A DNA stretch of 53,827 nt from Priapulus caudatus (lineage: Eukaryota > Priapulida > Priapulimorpha > Priapulimorphida > Priapulidae): assembly GCF_000485595.1 (NCBI RefSeq), contig NW_014577962.1, positions 74,446 to 128,272 on the forward strand, in the 5' to 3' direction. The notes beneath the pieces are model-generated. The model saw only the letters and a program-made list of their open reading frames with translations. It did no database searches and was not told where the DNA came from. Shown in pieces: positions 42,295 to 52,504 of the stretch. The translations under genes were made by a program, and so were the position numbers. The first letter of the stretch is position 1. Each line of letters begins with the position of its first letter.

Positions 42295-44090
42295 GCATCG
42301 TCCAGTTAGCCTTGCTCCGCCTCCTCGCTCCTGGTTCCTCGCCCTCTCCCCTCCGCCGTTTCCTCCTCCCCTACTCCAAAACTCTTTCTCCCCTTCCTCC
42401 TCCTCCCCTAGCTCCAACCACCTTCTCCCCTCCTCTCCTACCCCTACCCTCCAACACCTCTTCCCCGCCCGGCCTCCATCCGACGGTTTCCTCCCTCCTC
42501 CTCCCTCTCCCTCCTCCTGCCATCATGCCCCCCTACTCCTTCTTCGCAGGCGAGCTCTTTTGTCATGTGCGATCCTCCTCCACACCGTTCTCGCCCTGCC
42601 ACTCCGTCGGTGTTCCTATCCCTTCTCCTCGCGTTGTTCTCCTCCCCTCCCTCTATCGTCCGAACACCTTCTTCCCTCCTCCTCCTCCCCCCTCTAGTTG
42701 CAACACGCTGTCTCCCTCCATCCTCCGCTGTTCCTCCGTACGCCTACCTCCAACCCTTCTCCGCCCTCTTTCCTCGCATGCTCCTTCTTCTCTCGCTTCC
42801 TGCGCTCCTTCCTTCCTCCCTCCTCCTCCTCCTCCTCCTCCCGCCGACGTCCAACACCTTGTATACCCTCCTTCCTCGCCCACTGTCGGCCCGTAGTCCA
42901 ACAGCCTAGCTCCCCTCCGTGCCTACCCCGTCCTGCCTACCCCATGTACTCCAAACACCTTCTCCCCTCCCCCTCGCTCCTCCTCCTCTCTTCTCCTCAT
43001 GCCCCCTACTCCTCCTCCATGACCTTCTTCATTCGATCTTCATCACCTTCCCCCCACCTTCCTCCTCCTCCTCCTCCTCCTCTCCTCCCGTTACTCCAAC
43101 ACCATCTTCCGCTCCTCCTCCCCCTCGCGCCTCCCGTCCTTCTCTCCTCCCCCTACTCCAACACCTTCTCCCCTCCTCTTTCTCTCCTCCTCCTCCTTCC
43201 TCCTCCTGCCCTAACTCCTCCCGTCATGACCTTCTTTATTCCGAGCTTCCATCACTTTCTCCGCCTCCTCTCTTCCTCCTCCTCCTCCTCCTCCTCCTCC
43301 TGCCCCCTACTCTTCCTCCACGACCTTCTTCATTCGATGTCCATCACCTTCCCCCTCCTCCTCTTCCTCCTCCTCCTCCTGCCCTCTACTCCTCCTCCAT
43401 CACTTTCTCCGCTCCTCCTCTTCCTCTTCCTCCTCCTCCTCCTCCTCCTCCTCCTCCACCACCTACTCCAACACCTTCTCCCCTTCTCCTCCTCCTCTCC
43501 TCCTCCTCATCCTCCTCCTCCCTCCTCCTCCTCCTCCTCTCCCCCTACTCCAACACGTCTCCACTCTCCTTCTCCTCTCCCACTAGTCCAACACCTTCTC
43601 CTCCCTCCTCCTACCCCTACTCCAACACTTCTCCCCTCCTCCTCATCCTCCTCCTCCTCATCCTCCAGCCCCCTACTCTCCTCCATGACCTTCTTCATTC
43701 GATCTCTATCACCTTCTCCCCCCCTCCTCCTCCCCCTACTCTAACACCTTCTCCCCCTCCGCCTCCCCTCCTCCTCCTGCCCCCTACTCCTCCTTCATCA
43801 CCTTCTCCCCTCCTCTTCCTCCTCCTCCCTCTCTTGCCCCAACTCCTCCTCTATGACCTTCTTTATTCGAGCTTCATCACCTTTCCCCCCTCCTTCTCCT
43901 CCTCCTCCTCCTCCTCCTGCCCCCTACTCTTCCTCATGACCTTTTTCATTTCGCTCTCCATCACCTTCTCCTCCCCTCCTCCTTCCCCCTTTCCCCTTTG
44001 CCTCCCCTCCTCCTCCTCCTCCTGCTCCTACTCCTCCTCACGACCTTCTTTTATTCGATCTCCATCACCTTCTCCCCACATGCAGTCACA
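42295..44090 (+). repeat. Pyrimidine-rich (CCT)n tract, complement of the left arm
   Basis: Contains ATTCGATCTCCATCACCTTC, CTACTCCAACACCTTCTCCC and GACCTTCTTCATTCGA, the reverse complement of the left-arm units. It is longer than the left arm by about 450 nt. Confidence 0.95.
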
Positions 44091-44104
44091 GGGGGTTTGA
44101 GATT

Positions 44105-44452
44105 TTATGTGCGTTTTAATGAGAGATAATATGCTCGTTGTTAATGAGTAGTCTTAAGTGAGTATGTCGCTTGTTAATGAGATAATATGTCGTTGTTTAT
44201 ACGAGATATTATCGTCGTTTTAATGGATATATATGTCGTTTTATGAGATATGTATGTTCGATTTTAATGAGGATAGTATGTCGTTTGTGAATTGAGAGTG
44301 AATATGGTTCGTTTGGTAATGAGGATAATATATATGTCGTTTTAATGAGATAATATGTCGTTTTAATGAGATAATATGTCGTTTTAATGAGATAATATGT
44401 CGTTTTAATGAGATAATTATCTCGTTTTAATGAGATAAAAATATTTTTCACA
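44105..44452 (-). repeat. 21-bp satellite, inverted copy (GTCGTTTTAATGAGATAATAT)
   Basis: Reverse complement of the array at 40142-40440, again perfect towards the outer end (44340-44420) and degraded inward. Confidence 0.95.
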
Positions 44453-44851
44453 TGTCCCTTCCCGGGCTCCGTACATTTGGCATGCTTTAAATTTACGAGA
44501 ATTTTCGTGTTGGATGCAAGCTAAAACTAAGCGCAATTTCTATTATAATAATTATATTTTATATAATAGTAATACCTGTGTTAAAAATGAGCAGATTTCC
44601 CGCGTTGGACTCGCAATAATCATCAATGTGTGTGGAAATAAGCCATAATTAATTTGCTTGCCCATTTTTAGATTTAGGAAAATTCCACTTTTAAACGCGT
44701 GTTTAGAACATGTTAAACCTGAATATGATTTTTTTTATGTTTAAAGCGAGATCAATTAAGATTTCGTTAAACCCTGTGTTTCATGGGTCGGCGTTTTCAC
44801 CTAGAACATAATTGTATTATTCGTCTAGCTATCTCTGATAGCCATGCCGTA

Positions 44852-44942
44852 CTATATGCTATGCTATGCTATGCTATGCTATGCTATGCTATGCTATGCT
44901 ATGCTATGCTATGCTATGCTAAGCTATGCTATGCTATGCTAT
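44852..44942 (+). repeat. (ATGCT)n pentanucleotide repeat
   Basis: About 18 nearly perfect copies of TATGC/ATGCT, with one AAGCT variant. Confidence 0.97.
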
Positions 44943-46210
44943 GTTATATGCTTGTTCTATACAATCATTTTGCACACAGCGTGTACGCGGCGCGCGCGCG
45001 CCGCACGCACGTACACTCTCACACACCACCACACGTGCACAGTGCTGCGTAGAAACTGTTGCATTGCAGTTTTTCAGTACATTTGAAGCATTACTTACAG
45101 TAGAAGAATATTTGTTTTAAAATGTGTTTTACATATAGATCAGAAAAATAGACTGAAGAAATAATGTTGTTCTATAAATTATCACATTTACTTCAACCAT
45201 TTGTTCACATTCACATTTTTGTAGTGTTTTGCGATACAAGTGAGCAGTTTCCCACTTGTAACACGCACCCACCGGTTACCGCCCTATAATATATGATGGG
45301 AAATCTGGCGCTATAACTTTGCTTTGTGAATGCAGCAGACATAGGTATGCTACCCGGTTAGCCTTACATACCCGAGCATGACACACCTGAGCAACTTTCT
45401 GTCGTGGGAACTCACCCGAAAAATATGATAACCGGCATTATATACTGACAAGCTATAACACACATCTTATTGTGCGGACTTTCTATATAGGTCTCCTATA
45501 TATAGGCCGGTATTTTCTATCGCGCAAAAGCACACGATTTTGCTTTTTGCCGTGTTTACGTTTATTGCTAGTTTGTTTGGCCTGCGCACTTAGCCCCTTA
45601 TCCTTGTCAGATCTCCGTTCTTTAGCTGCAGGGAAGTAGTTTAAAGTGGTTACCGCCACTATAAATAGTACTAGTCCGAAAGGACGGAAAGAAATGAAGA
45701 TTTTCGTAATTTAAAGTGATTATCTCACTATAATATAACTATAAAGCTAGCCATTTCGTTTCAAAAACGACATGAACTACGAAAACACATGCAGTTATAG
45801 CCTATAGGTTTGTTCATGCATTATGGCTAGCCCTATATTGCTGCATTACTCTACCCATCTTGCCCTTCTGCGCAATGAACCCAAACACTCGCGATTCACA
45901 CACATTTTACATATGCGCGCGTTACATGTCAAAACCGCACAGTATTTGTGCACGTTTTACTAGTCCAAATGCGGCTTCAAATCGTACTAGATGAAGGTTT
46001 GTGTATACATTATATGCCATTAGTCATTTCGTTTTATGTAAAAAAAACAACTATAACAATTTGACACAATATAAACGTCATAAAATTCGTGACGTAGTCA
46101 TATATAAAAAACAAGACCAATACATGCCACGCGCCGTAATTACAATACATGAAATAATGCGTCAAAAATTTAAAATGTGAAATGTCTACTTATGATTAAT
46201 AATATACTAA
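44943..46210. other. Intergenic DNA
   Basis: No conserved coding frame. Contains a GCGCGCGCGC run at 44989-45001 and otherwise plain AT-rich sequence. It may hold the 3' UTR of the minus-strand racemase-like gene. Confidence 0.5.
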
Positions 46211-46227
46211 CTATAAGAAAGGGTTAT

Positions 46228-46412
46228 CACTATCACCATCATTATCACTATCACCATCATTATCATCATCTTGATCTTCCTCATAATAATAATCATCATC
46301 ATAATCAGCATCATGCATGGTCATAATCATCATCTTGATCTTCCTCATAATCATCATCATCATCGTCGTCGTCGTCGTCATCGTCATCACCGTCGTTGTC
46401 GTCGTGGTCATA
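46228..46412 (+). repeat. (ATC)n/(CGT)n trinucleotide tract
   Basis: Imperfect ATC, AAT and CGT triplets just downstream of the stop codon of the racemase-like gene, so probably in its 3' UTR. Confidence 0.9.
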
Positions 46413-46437
46413 CATCAACAGCAGCCGCCAGCGACAT

Positions 46438-46688
46438 CTAGAGGTCCACGCCTGCCGTGATGTTCACCACCTCACCCTGCCTAACGTAGACTCGCGGAAC
46501 GCGCCTCGACCAGGCGCTCGTCACTTCGGCAGGACTGTCACCCAGGGTACATGCCATCCAAGCCGGCGACGTGTGATCCGCATAGTCGGCGGTGAGCAGC
46601 GTGAACGTATCCCCGGAGCGTGGTTGTTTACGTAACGCCGCGTTACACTCGTCCGCAGTCACGCGCCCCACGAGAGCATGTAGTTGTC
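46438..46688 (-). CDS. Alanine-racemase-like terminal exon h
   Basis: 251 nt ending in TAG. It encodes LHALVGRVTADECNAALRKQ, a divergent loop, and RRVPRVYVRQGEVVNITAGV then DL. VGRVTADE is the VGRVSMDQ motif of the C-terminal beta domain, with Ala for Met and Asp kept. Acceptor GTTGTAG. Confidence 0.85.
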
Positions 46689-47358
46689 CTACAACGACCG
46701 GTTAAAAATGGCATACATTGTACTATGGCAAACCCTTGTAATGGTATTTATATATAGGTACACATGATCTTCACAGTCATTATTAGAGAACATTGTACTA
46801 TACGGCGCTCCTGCATAATAGATGGTACCTTGTACCAGCGCGCATGCGCGATCGGAACCGGAACCAGAGAGGATTGTAAGCACGCCCGCGTTTCAATCTG
46901 TGCAATATACTTGTTTAGTTATTGTCATTTCACGCCGATTCTCTCTAATAAAGTAATCGAACAAATGGAACTCTGTTCTTATTTAATCATAATAAAATAA
47001 TATCATATTATAGTATAATAATATAATATATAGCACATTATAATATCGTATTACAATGATCATTTCCTTCATATAATGAAGTCACGGTTGTAGCGGCTTA
47101 TTTGAAAGTAACTTGTGATGATACAACGAAAGACTGCAGTGTGCCCACTTGGTAACGATTGTAGTGGCTAACTTGCAAGTGTTGAAAATGAAGTCTAGAA
47201 AACAATACAATTATAGATAATAGATACTACAGTGATACATAACATCCCAAGCACCATTACCATACTCCATCCGAACGTGAGTATGGAGAGGCATGTTAAT
47301 TGTAATGTTATAGTTAGTGCGACGGTAACGCCGTGATTCTGTGAGAGAGAAAGGGAGA

Positions 47359-47398
<40 letters not shown>

Positions 47399-47432
47399 AA
47401 AAGAAAGAAAGAAAGAGGCCATGCGAGATAGG

Positions 47433-47475
<43 letters not shown>

Positions 47476-50400
47476 ATAGATAGAGATGGGGAGGAGGAAG
47501 AAAGAGAGAGAGAGGAGGAGAGAGAGAGAGGAGAGAGATGAGAGAAGAGAGAGAGAGAGAGATAGAGAGTAGAGTAAGAAATCCACTTCTAATATTTCAG
47601 TGTGACTTTTTTCTGGCTTGTAAAGACTCACGCATGCGCACAAATACCGAGTATTCAAACTCACCGGTTTTGTTGTTTCTCAAGGAACCGATTCCATGGC
47701 TTAGCTTCTCGCTGTAGCCATCGGCCCAGCCACATGCAAAGCTAGCTAACCATTTGGGTCCTGCAATAATGTACATATCATCATCAATCAAAAGTATAGA
47801 GACAAGTGAAAAGGGCATGAAGTTAACTCCCTCCATCAACCAGGTGCCTTAGTTTAGCTTTGCTAAAATATTGCATAGCTCTGGTTAGCAGCTGTTAAAC
47901 GAAGTAACGTAATAAGCATGTATGTATGTGTAAATATCATCTATTAACGTCTACTATATACAGATATATATATATATATATAATTAAAATAGGTGATACA
48001 TAGGCTTACGAATTCCTTCTCCAAAATGGCACATTATAACTCAAAGATCGAGGGCCGTAGCCTGAGCAAATTCTTTTTTTTTCTTTTTTTTTGAGGGGGG
48101 GGGCAATATTTCGTGACTCTGCTGAGTAATGGTGAGGAAAGGGCGTAGCTCCCCCTCATGCATAGTGTGGCGGGGTTGGTGTGAAACGTGATACAGACTT
48201 AACAGATGACTACATAATGATTGACACTCATATGTATCAGGTTGTTTTCGCATTATTACATCTTTCCTCAATATGTAGAGGAGAAAGCTTCCTCTTACGT
48301 TAAGAGGCTCCGGCCTTGGCATCGCATTAGAAAGTAACCGGTAAAAAATTATATTGTCAATAAGTATATTGAAAGTATATCATTCCAATTAACCCAATTA
48401 TTGAAATAATCGATTTTTGCTATATTGGGAATTATTCGCACGCGTATCAATGACGACTCAGCAGTCGGTGACTGTTCGCTTACCCAAGCGGCCGTTCGTT
48501 GGTGGCACGCGTTCGTAAAAGGTTGGCCGAGCGAAGACAGACATGGCTGGCAGGAAGTCAAAGTCCTTGAAGACCTTCAAGCCAGGAAAGTCATTCTCTG
48601 CGGTGACGAAACCGTAGCTATAATATTTCGTGGTCGCGGTCGCGGTCGTGGTCGCGGTCATGGTCATGGTCATCTATCACAGTTGCAGTCACAGTCATAG
48701 TCACAGTCACATTTACAATCGCAGTCACAGTCACAGTGAGTCATAGTCACAGTTGCTATTACGTCGCCGCAGGTCTGCGGGCGTGGTTAGAACGAGAGCG
48801 ATATACTTACCAGTGCTGATTCCGTACAAGATGCGACCGGGCCGCACGTAGTCCAGCTCTGTGCCCACCATCTGACAACAGCCAACAGAGGCGGCCGCAT
48901 GGCGCGAGATGTTCTTATTCCTAAATAATGGATGCAGATTTACCTTCGATTCCGACGTTTATGAAATACTCGGCTGTGCGCGACTGACATAGCAACCCGC
49001 ACGGAGAGATAACGGCTCGGGGGGGGGGGGCAATTAAAATATCGGTACGTTATTTCCACGTTTTAGTCCAGCGGATAAGCACATGGATTGTGCATTTTTG
49101 GTTAGAATTGTGAAACTTCGCACACGCGTACTACATGAGGTCCTGAAGAATTTCTGATATAGTGCAAATGAACAGCACCATCTGGTGGCGTACAGCGCTC
49201 CCTGGCGTGTTAACGGGTATTGCGTTATAACACTCTTAGGGTTTTGGCTATAATTTCAAGAATACTCATCCAATTTATTCAAGAAATAGCTGAAATGATT
49301 CGTAGATATCTATACTAATATTCTCGAAGCAATTTATTAAGTGTAGCTATCTTTAAGTTGTAATAAAATAAGGTTGAACAATAAAATGGTTAATTTCTAA
49401 TAATTTTTTATTATGGACTCTTGATATTATACTGTTGACAGTGTAGGCCGGAATAGGCAGAATCCTCCCGATATCTCTATCAAGCGTGCTTGGTGGAAGT
49501 GTGTGCTCACACGTAAGGGTCGGTACAGTTTAGAAAGTGGTCAAGTTGATCCAGATTGCCTGAACGGTCCGTTAAACCTCCAGCAAAGTGCGTAAAGATG
49601 CTTTCTATACCAACGTCCAAGGCATCCAGCTCCTGTAAGACAAGCGTAGACACTCGAGCTGGCAATTTATTTATTTACGAAAAGGTCAGCTATACTAGAA
49701 AGATAGGACGTACGCCTTCTAATAATGCGTATAGTATCACGAGTACGAAATGATCGATGTATGATTTTGTTAGAAACGATCGAAGCACTTCATCTAGTGC
49801 ATGTATATAACATTGTAATATGTATTATAACATATAGATAAGTATTATATTATATAACATTGTATAATGTCTGCACCTGAATGAGTCCATCCAGCTGGCA
49901 AGTCTCCACGCCGTACATCGACAATCCCGAGTCGACATTCACATTGACCTTGAGCTGCGCACCCGTCTAGAAAAACACATTACTCGACACCGTCACAACT
50001 TTCTCTTACAGCACAAGCAAAACTTCCCCTACAGCGACTCCAACCAGCTTTACACAGGAAATCGCGTGAGAGTGATTTTTGCGTGTCTTCTTCCGCCGTA
50101 TAAATGTTTCTCGGTGGGGGGTTGCAAATTATATTCAGAGCTAGATGATCAACGTGTACTTATCCGGAGCATGGCATACCTTGGTGAGAAGTTTGTTTGC
50201 GGGTACAGTCTTGAGCGCATTGCTCCAGCATATTGTCGGTATGAGATCATTTTCGACCACGTGATTAATTTCCTCTGGTTGGCAGTTTCCTATAGATAAG
50301 TACTGTTCATAATCACCCACTGGTATTTTAACCCATGAGAGGTTCATGCATTTGTTATTCTATTGATCGGGAGGAGTGAAGGAGGCGACGACACCAGCTA

Positions 50401-50677
50401 GGCCGCGGAATACAAAAGGGCTGTCTTTCACCTAGGCTTTACTTCGCTAACTTCGATTACAAGTGACTACTTTTGTTATTCAGTCACGAACCCATTCGTA
50501 CGTGTCACTAGTACGCACCTAAAACGTGGATCTTCCCCTGAACGCCACCGTTTCGTAGCACCCTACCCTCGTTCGTGGTTGCGACGGCAAACGTCTCAAC
50601 GCCAAGCGACGCCAGGTGGCGCGCGACGCGAACTGCCCCGTGTCCATACGCGTGTCCCCTCACCACTCCAATAATTT
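46438..50677 (-). CDS. Alanine-racemase-family gene, 8 exons seen, N-terminal exon not found on this strand
   Basis: Exons: 50677-50519, 50289-50180, 49966-49877, 49632-49513, about 48913-48811, 48597-48484, 47760-47665, 46688-46438. Together they encode about 347 aa of a fold-type III PLP enzyme: HAYGHGAVRVARHL (PLP site), ENDLIPTICW, VDSGLSMYGV, SIFTHFAGG, DYVRPGRILYGIS, GWADGYSEKL and VGRVTADEC, ending RVPRVYVRQGE...GVDL. In active enzymes this fold interconverts L- and D-alanine. Several key residues differ: the PLP lysine of VVKANAYGHG reads Arg (VVRGHAYGHG), the lysine of LKVDTG reads Asn, the Arg of GRLGV reads Met, and the SYGxTY segment with the catalytic Tyr is absent between exons 6 and 7 listed here. 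Tyr of AYGHG, His of THFA and Arg of RPG remain. This looks like a pseudoenzyme, with all frames open. The 49513 donor and 48913 acceptor are the least certain junctions. Confidence 0.88.
47340..47580 (+). repeat. (GA)n, (GATA)n and (GA)n compound microsatellite
   Basis: GA run at 47340-47400, GATA about 13 times at 47431-47484, and GA-rich DNA again to 47575. It lies in the last intron of the racemase-like gene. Confidence 0.95.
47665..47760 (-). CDS. Alanine-racemase-like exon g
   Basis: 96 nt, phase 1 at both ends. It encodes GPKWLASFACGWADGYSEKL then SHGIGSLRNNKTG, matching the GYADGYPR motif with Trp for Tyr. Acceptor ATTGCAG, donor GTGAGT. Confidence 0.9.
48484..48597 (-). CDS. Alanine-racemase-like exon f
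   Basis: 114 nt, phase 1 at both ends. It encodes ENDFPGLKVFKDFDFLPAMS then VFARPTFYERVPPTNGRLG, matching the domain-junction segment LRPAMSLKARV...RVPAG. In active enzymes VSYGxTY follows; here the exon ends in NGRLG and the next begins GPKWLAS, so the catalytic Tyr segment is lacking. Acceptor ACCGCAG, donor GTAAGC. Confidence 0.82.
48629..48760 (+). repeat. Hexanucleotide repeats GGTCGC then CAGTCA
   Basis: GGTCGC/GGTCGT/GGTCAT units at 48629-48672 switch to CAGTCA/TAGTCA units at 48684-48755, in the intron upstream of exon f. Confidence 0.9.
48811..48913 (-). CDS. Alanine-racemase-like exon e
   Basis: Encodes NISRHAAASVGCCQMVGTEL then DYVRPGRILYGIST, matching HAANSA...RPGIALYG. The Arg that contacts the PLP ring nitrogen is kept; the Asn of HAANS is Ala. 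The 5' edge is uncertain: AG at 48914 keeps the frame with exon d, while the better-looking TTTAG ends at 48921 and would need a different exon d donor or an extra small exon. Donor GTAAGT. Confidence 0.8.
49513..49632 (-). CDS. Alanine-racemase-like exon d
   Basis: 120 nt if the GTGTGAG donor is used. It encodes ELDALDVGIESIFTHFAGGL then TDRSGNLDQLDHFLN, matching the family's THFA...Q...F stretch. The acceptor TCTTACAG is clear. The donor is chosen by phase and could instead lie a few codons earlier. Confidence 0.8.
49877..49966 (-). CDS. Alanine-racemase-like exon c
   Basis: 90 nt, phase 0 at both ends: TGAQLKVNVNVDSGLSMYGV then ETCQLDGLIQ. It is equivalent to the LKVDTGMGRLGV motif, with Asn at the carbamylated-Lys position and Met at the PLP-phenol Arg position. 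Acceptor TTTCTAG, donor GTGCAG. Confidence 0.88.
50180..50289 (-). CDS. Alanine-racemase-like exon b
   Basis: 110 nt, phase 1 in and phase 0 out. It encodes NCQPEEINHVVENDLIPTIC and then WSNALKTVPANKLLTK, fitting the barrel segment in which family members read ...EYDLTPTVSS. Acceptor CTATAG, donor GTATGC. Confidence 0.85.
50519..50677 (-). CDS. Alanine-racemase-like exon a (PLP-site motif with Arg for Lys)
   Basis: 159 nt, phase 1 in and phase 1 out. It encodes IIGVVRGHAYGHGAVRVARH and then LASLGVETFAVATTNEGRVL, the classic alanine racemase strand-loop-helix. The codon at the PLP lysine is AGG (Arg). Acceptor TTTCTGCAG, donor GTGCGT. Confidence 0.93.
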
Positions 50678-50956
50678 CTGCAGAAATAGAAATCGTAAAA
50701 AGCGTAAAAGAGTAAAAGCGATAGCGAGAACAAGAGAGAAAAAGTGAGAGCACGAGAGAGCTCGCTCGCGAGAGAATTGAGCGCGAGGAAGATTTACATC
50801 AGTCTCCAGTACCTCAAAAAAGTCAACAACCTGAGAATAGTCTTAGTCTGAACGTGATGCATCTTTCTCTTTGCTCTCGTTCGTCTCTCTCTGCCATCAC
50901 TCTCTTGCTCATCTCTTCCTATCCTCCTCATCTCCCTCTCTCCTCTCCTCTCTCCT

Positions 50957-50958
<2 letters not shown>

Positions 50959-50998
<40 letters not shown>

Positions 50999-50999
50999 C
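50959..50999 (+). repeat. (TG)n microsatellite
   Basis: About 20 TG dinucleotides after a CTCTC tract. Confidence 0.95.
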
Positions 51000-51449
51000 T
51001 GTGTATTGTGTGCGCCTTTTTTTTTCTTCGCGTGCGCGCAGCGGTTGCCTGCCCGTGCGGTATGCCGTCTGTGTGTGTATGTGTGTTTTATGTGTTCGTG
51101 ATGTGTGAACACGAGCTTCTCTTTTGCCGCAGAACTTCACTAAACTCACATTTTCCAGCTGCTCTCTTGCTCTATGCAAACTATCATGACTACCCGGGCT
51201 GTATAGTTGTGACCATAGTAGAGCTAGAGTGACGCCTATAATGTACAGTGGCAAACCTTCCATTGTCAGTTTTCGCATCTCCGCATCTTGTTTTTTTTTG
51301 GGAGCCAGTCGGGGTTACTTTTCTTCCTGTATTTTGCTGTTCCAAGTGTCTGTCCCCATATTCCATTCCGCACTTGACTTTTTCGTTACCGTTAATATTT
51401 CCCTTATGATTCTTTCTGTTTAAGCGAAATTGTCATCTCTTTACCAGTC

Positions 51450-52410
51450 TTACCCATAAGTGATTTTCGTTATGCTGTATAATTTAAGCTTCCTTACCCA
51501 GAAAGTAATTTCGGTTTACTCGAATCTTCCATCAGTGCTGAGGTTACAGGCCTCTTCCTACCATAGTAATTTTCGTATAGCTGAAATGACTTTCAACTAC
51601 TTGCGAGGCATTTTCGTTTACGAAATCAGCCTACTGGGCGTTCATTTCGTATCGAAATCATGCTACACTTGTGGCAGCGCACGGTGCGGGGCCAAATGTC
51701 CGCATGGACTTTATTTCGTTACAGAATCATGTGATTTCGTAAGCGAACATGGAAGTCTACAAAAGTGAATGATTCGTTACGAAATCAAGTAGCTGTGAGT
51801 TGAAGTCTTGAGCGAGAGTACTTTTGCTAGAGCTTGATTTTCGTAACGAAATCAGTCATGTCGGCCATTGGCGCCCCACACCGCCAAGTGATAGCATGAT
51901 TTCGTAAACGAAATAATTCGATGCAGGTAGCTGATTCTCGTAACGAATCAGTCATGCGAGCATTTGCACGCCGGCGCGCCAAGTGAGGCCATGATTTCGT
52001 ACGAAATAATCTCGGCAGTAAGCTGATTTCGTCACGAAATGACTCGCAGTAGCTGATTTCGTCACGAAATCCACTTCACAGTAGTTTGATTCGTAACGAA
52101 ATCACTTTGTAGACTTGATTTCTACGAAATCAATGATTCTGCTAACAAAATAAAGTTCATGCGACATTTGGCGCGCCGGCGCGCCAAGTGTAGCATGATT
52201 TTCGTAACGAAATGACCCGCAGTAGCTGATTTCGTAACGAAATGACTCGCAGTAGTTGATTTCGTAACGGAAATTACTTTGTAGACTTGATTTCGTAACG
52301 ACGAAATTACTTTGTAGACTTGATTTTCGTAACGAAATCACTTTGTAGACTTGATTCGTTACGAAATCAATGATTTCGTAAGCGAAATTATCATGCGACA
52401 CTTGGCGCCC
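51450..52410. repeat. Dyad-symmetric repeat array (GATTTCGTAACGAAATC)
   Basis: Some 20 or more copies, intact or degraded, of the 17-nt dyad with arms GATTTCGT and ACGAAATC around one base. They are spaced by short linkers such as GACTCGCAGTAGCT and ACTTTGTAGACTT. Within it, 52168-52187 is a perfect 20-nt palindrome (TTGGCGCGCCGGCGCGCCAA). No protein-coding signal. Confidence 0.9.
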
Positions 52411-52504
52411 TCATAGGGGGGGGGCATCTTCAGAGTGTCTGCATGGCAGTAAGAGTAAATACACACATGTGTTATTATCTACTCTTGATGGCAGGCATAG
52501 CCAT

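Larger units (their letters stand above)
40101..44487. repeat. Giant inverted repeat (about 4.4 kb) with purine/pyrimidine arms
   Basis: Outer ends ACGGAGCCCGGGA (40124) and TCCCGGGCTCCGT (about 44459) are complementary. Moving inward are the 21-bp AT-rich array and its complement, then GTGACTGCATGTGGG (40457) paired with CCCACATGCAGTCAC (about 44077), then the GGAGGA-rich and CCTCCT-rich arms. The centre, about 41815-42295, is non-repetitive and not itself palindromic. Confidence 0.92.

Noticed and set aside
40424-44100. Proline/serine/leucine-rich proteins of up to 465 residues
   Set aside because: Pure consequence of GGA/CCT tracts within the inverted repeat; several overlapping frames are equally open and none has a non-repeat domain.
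50754-50850. Possible minus-strand first exon of the racemase-like gene (SQVVDFFEVLETD)
   Set aside because: The segment loosely resembles the VSKLMESLEVTC helix, but both available donors leave phase 0, whereas exon a needs phase 1, and the IDLDAxxHN motif is absent.
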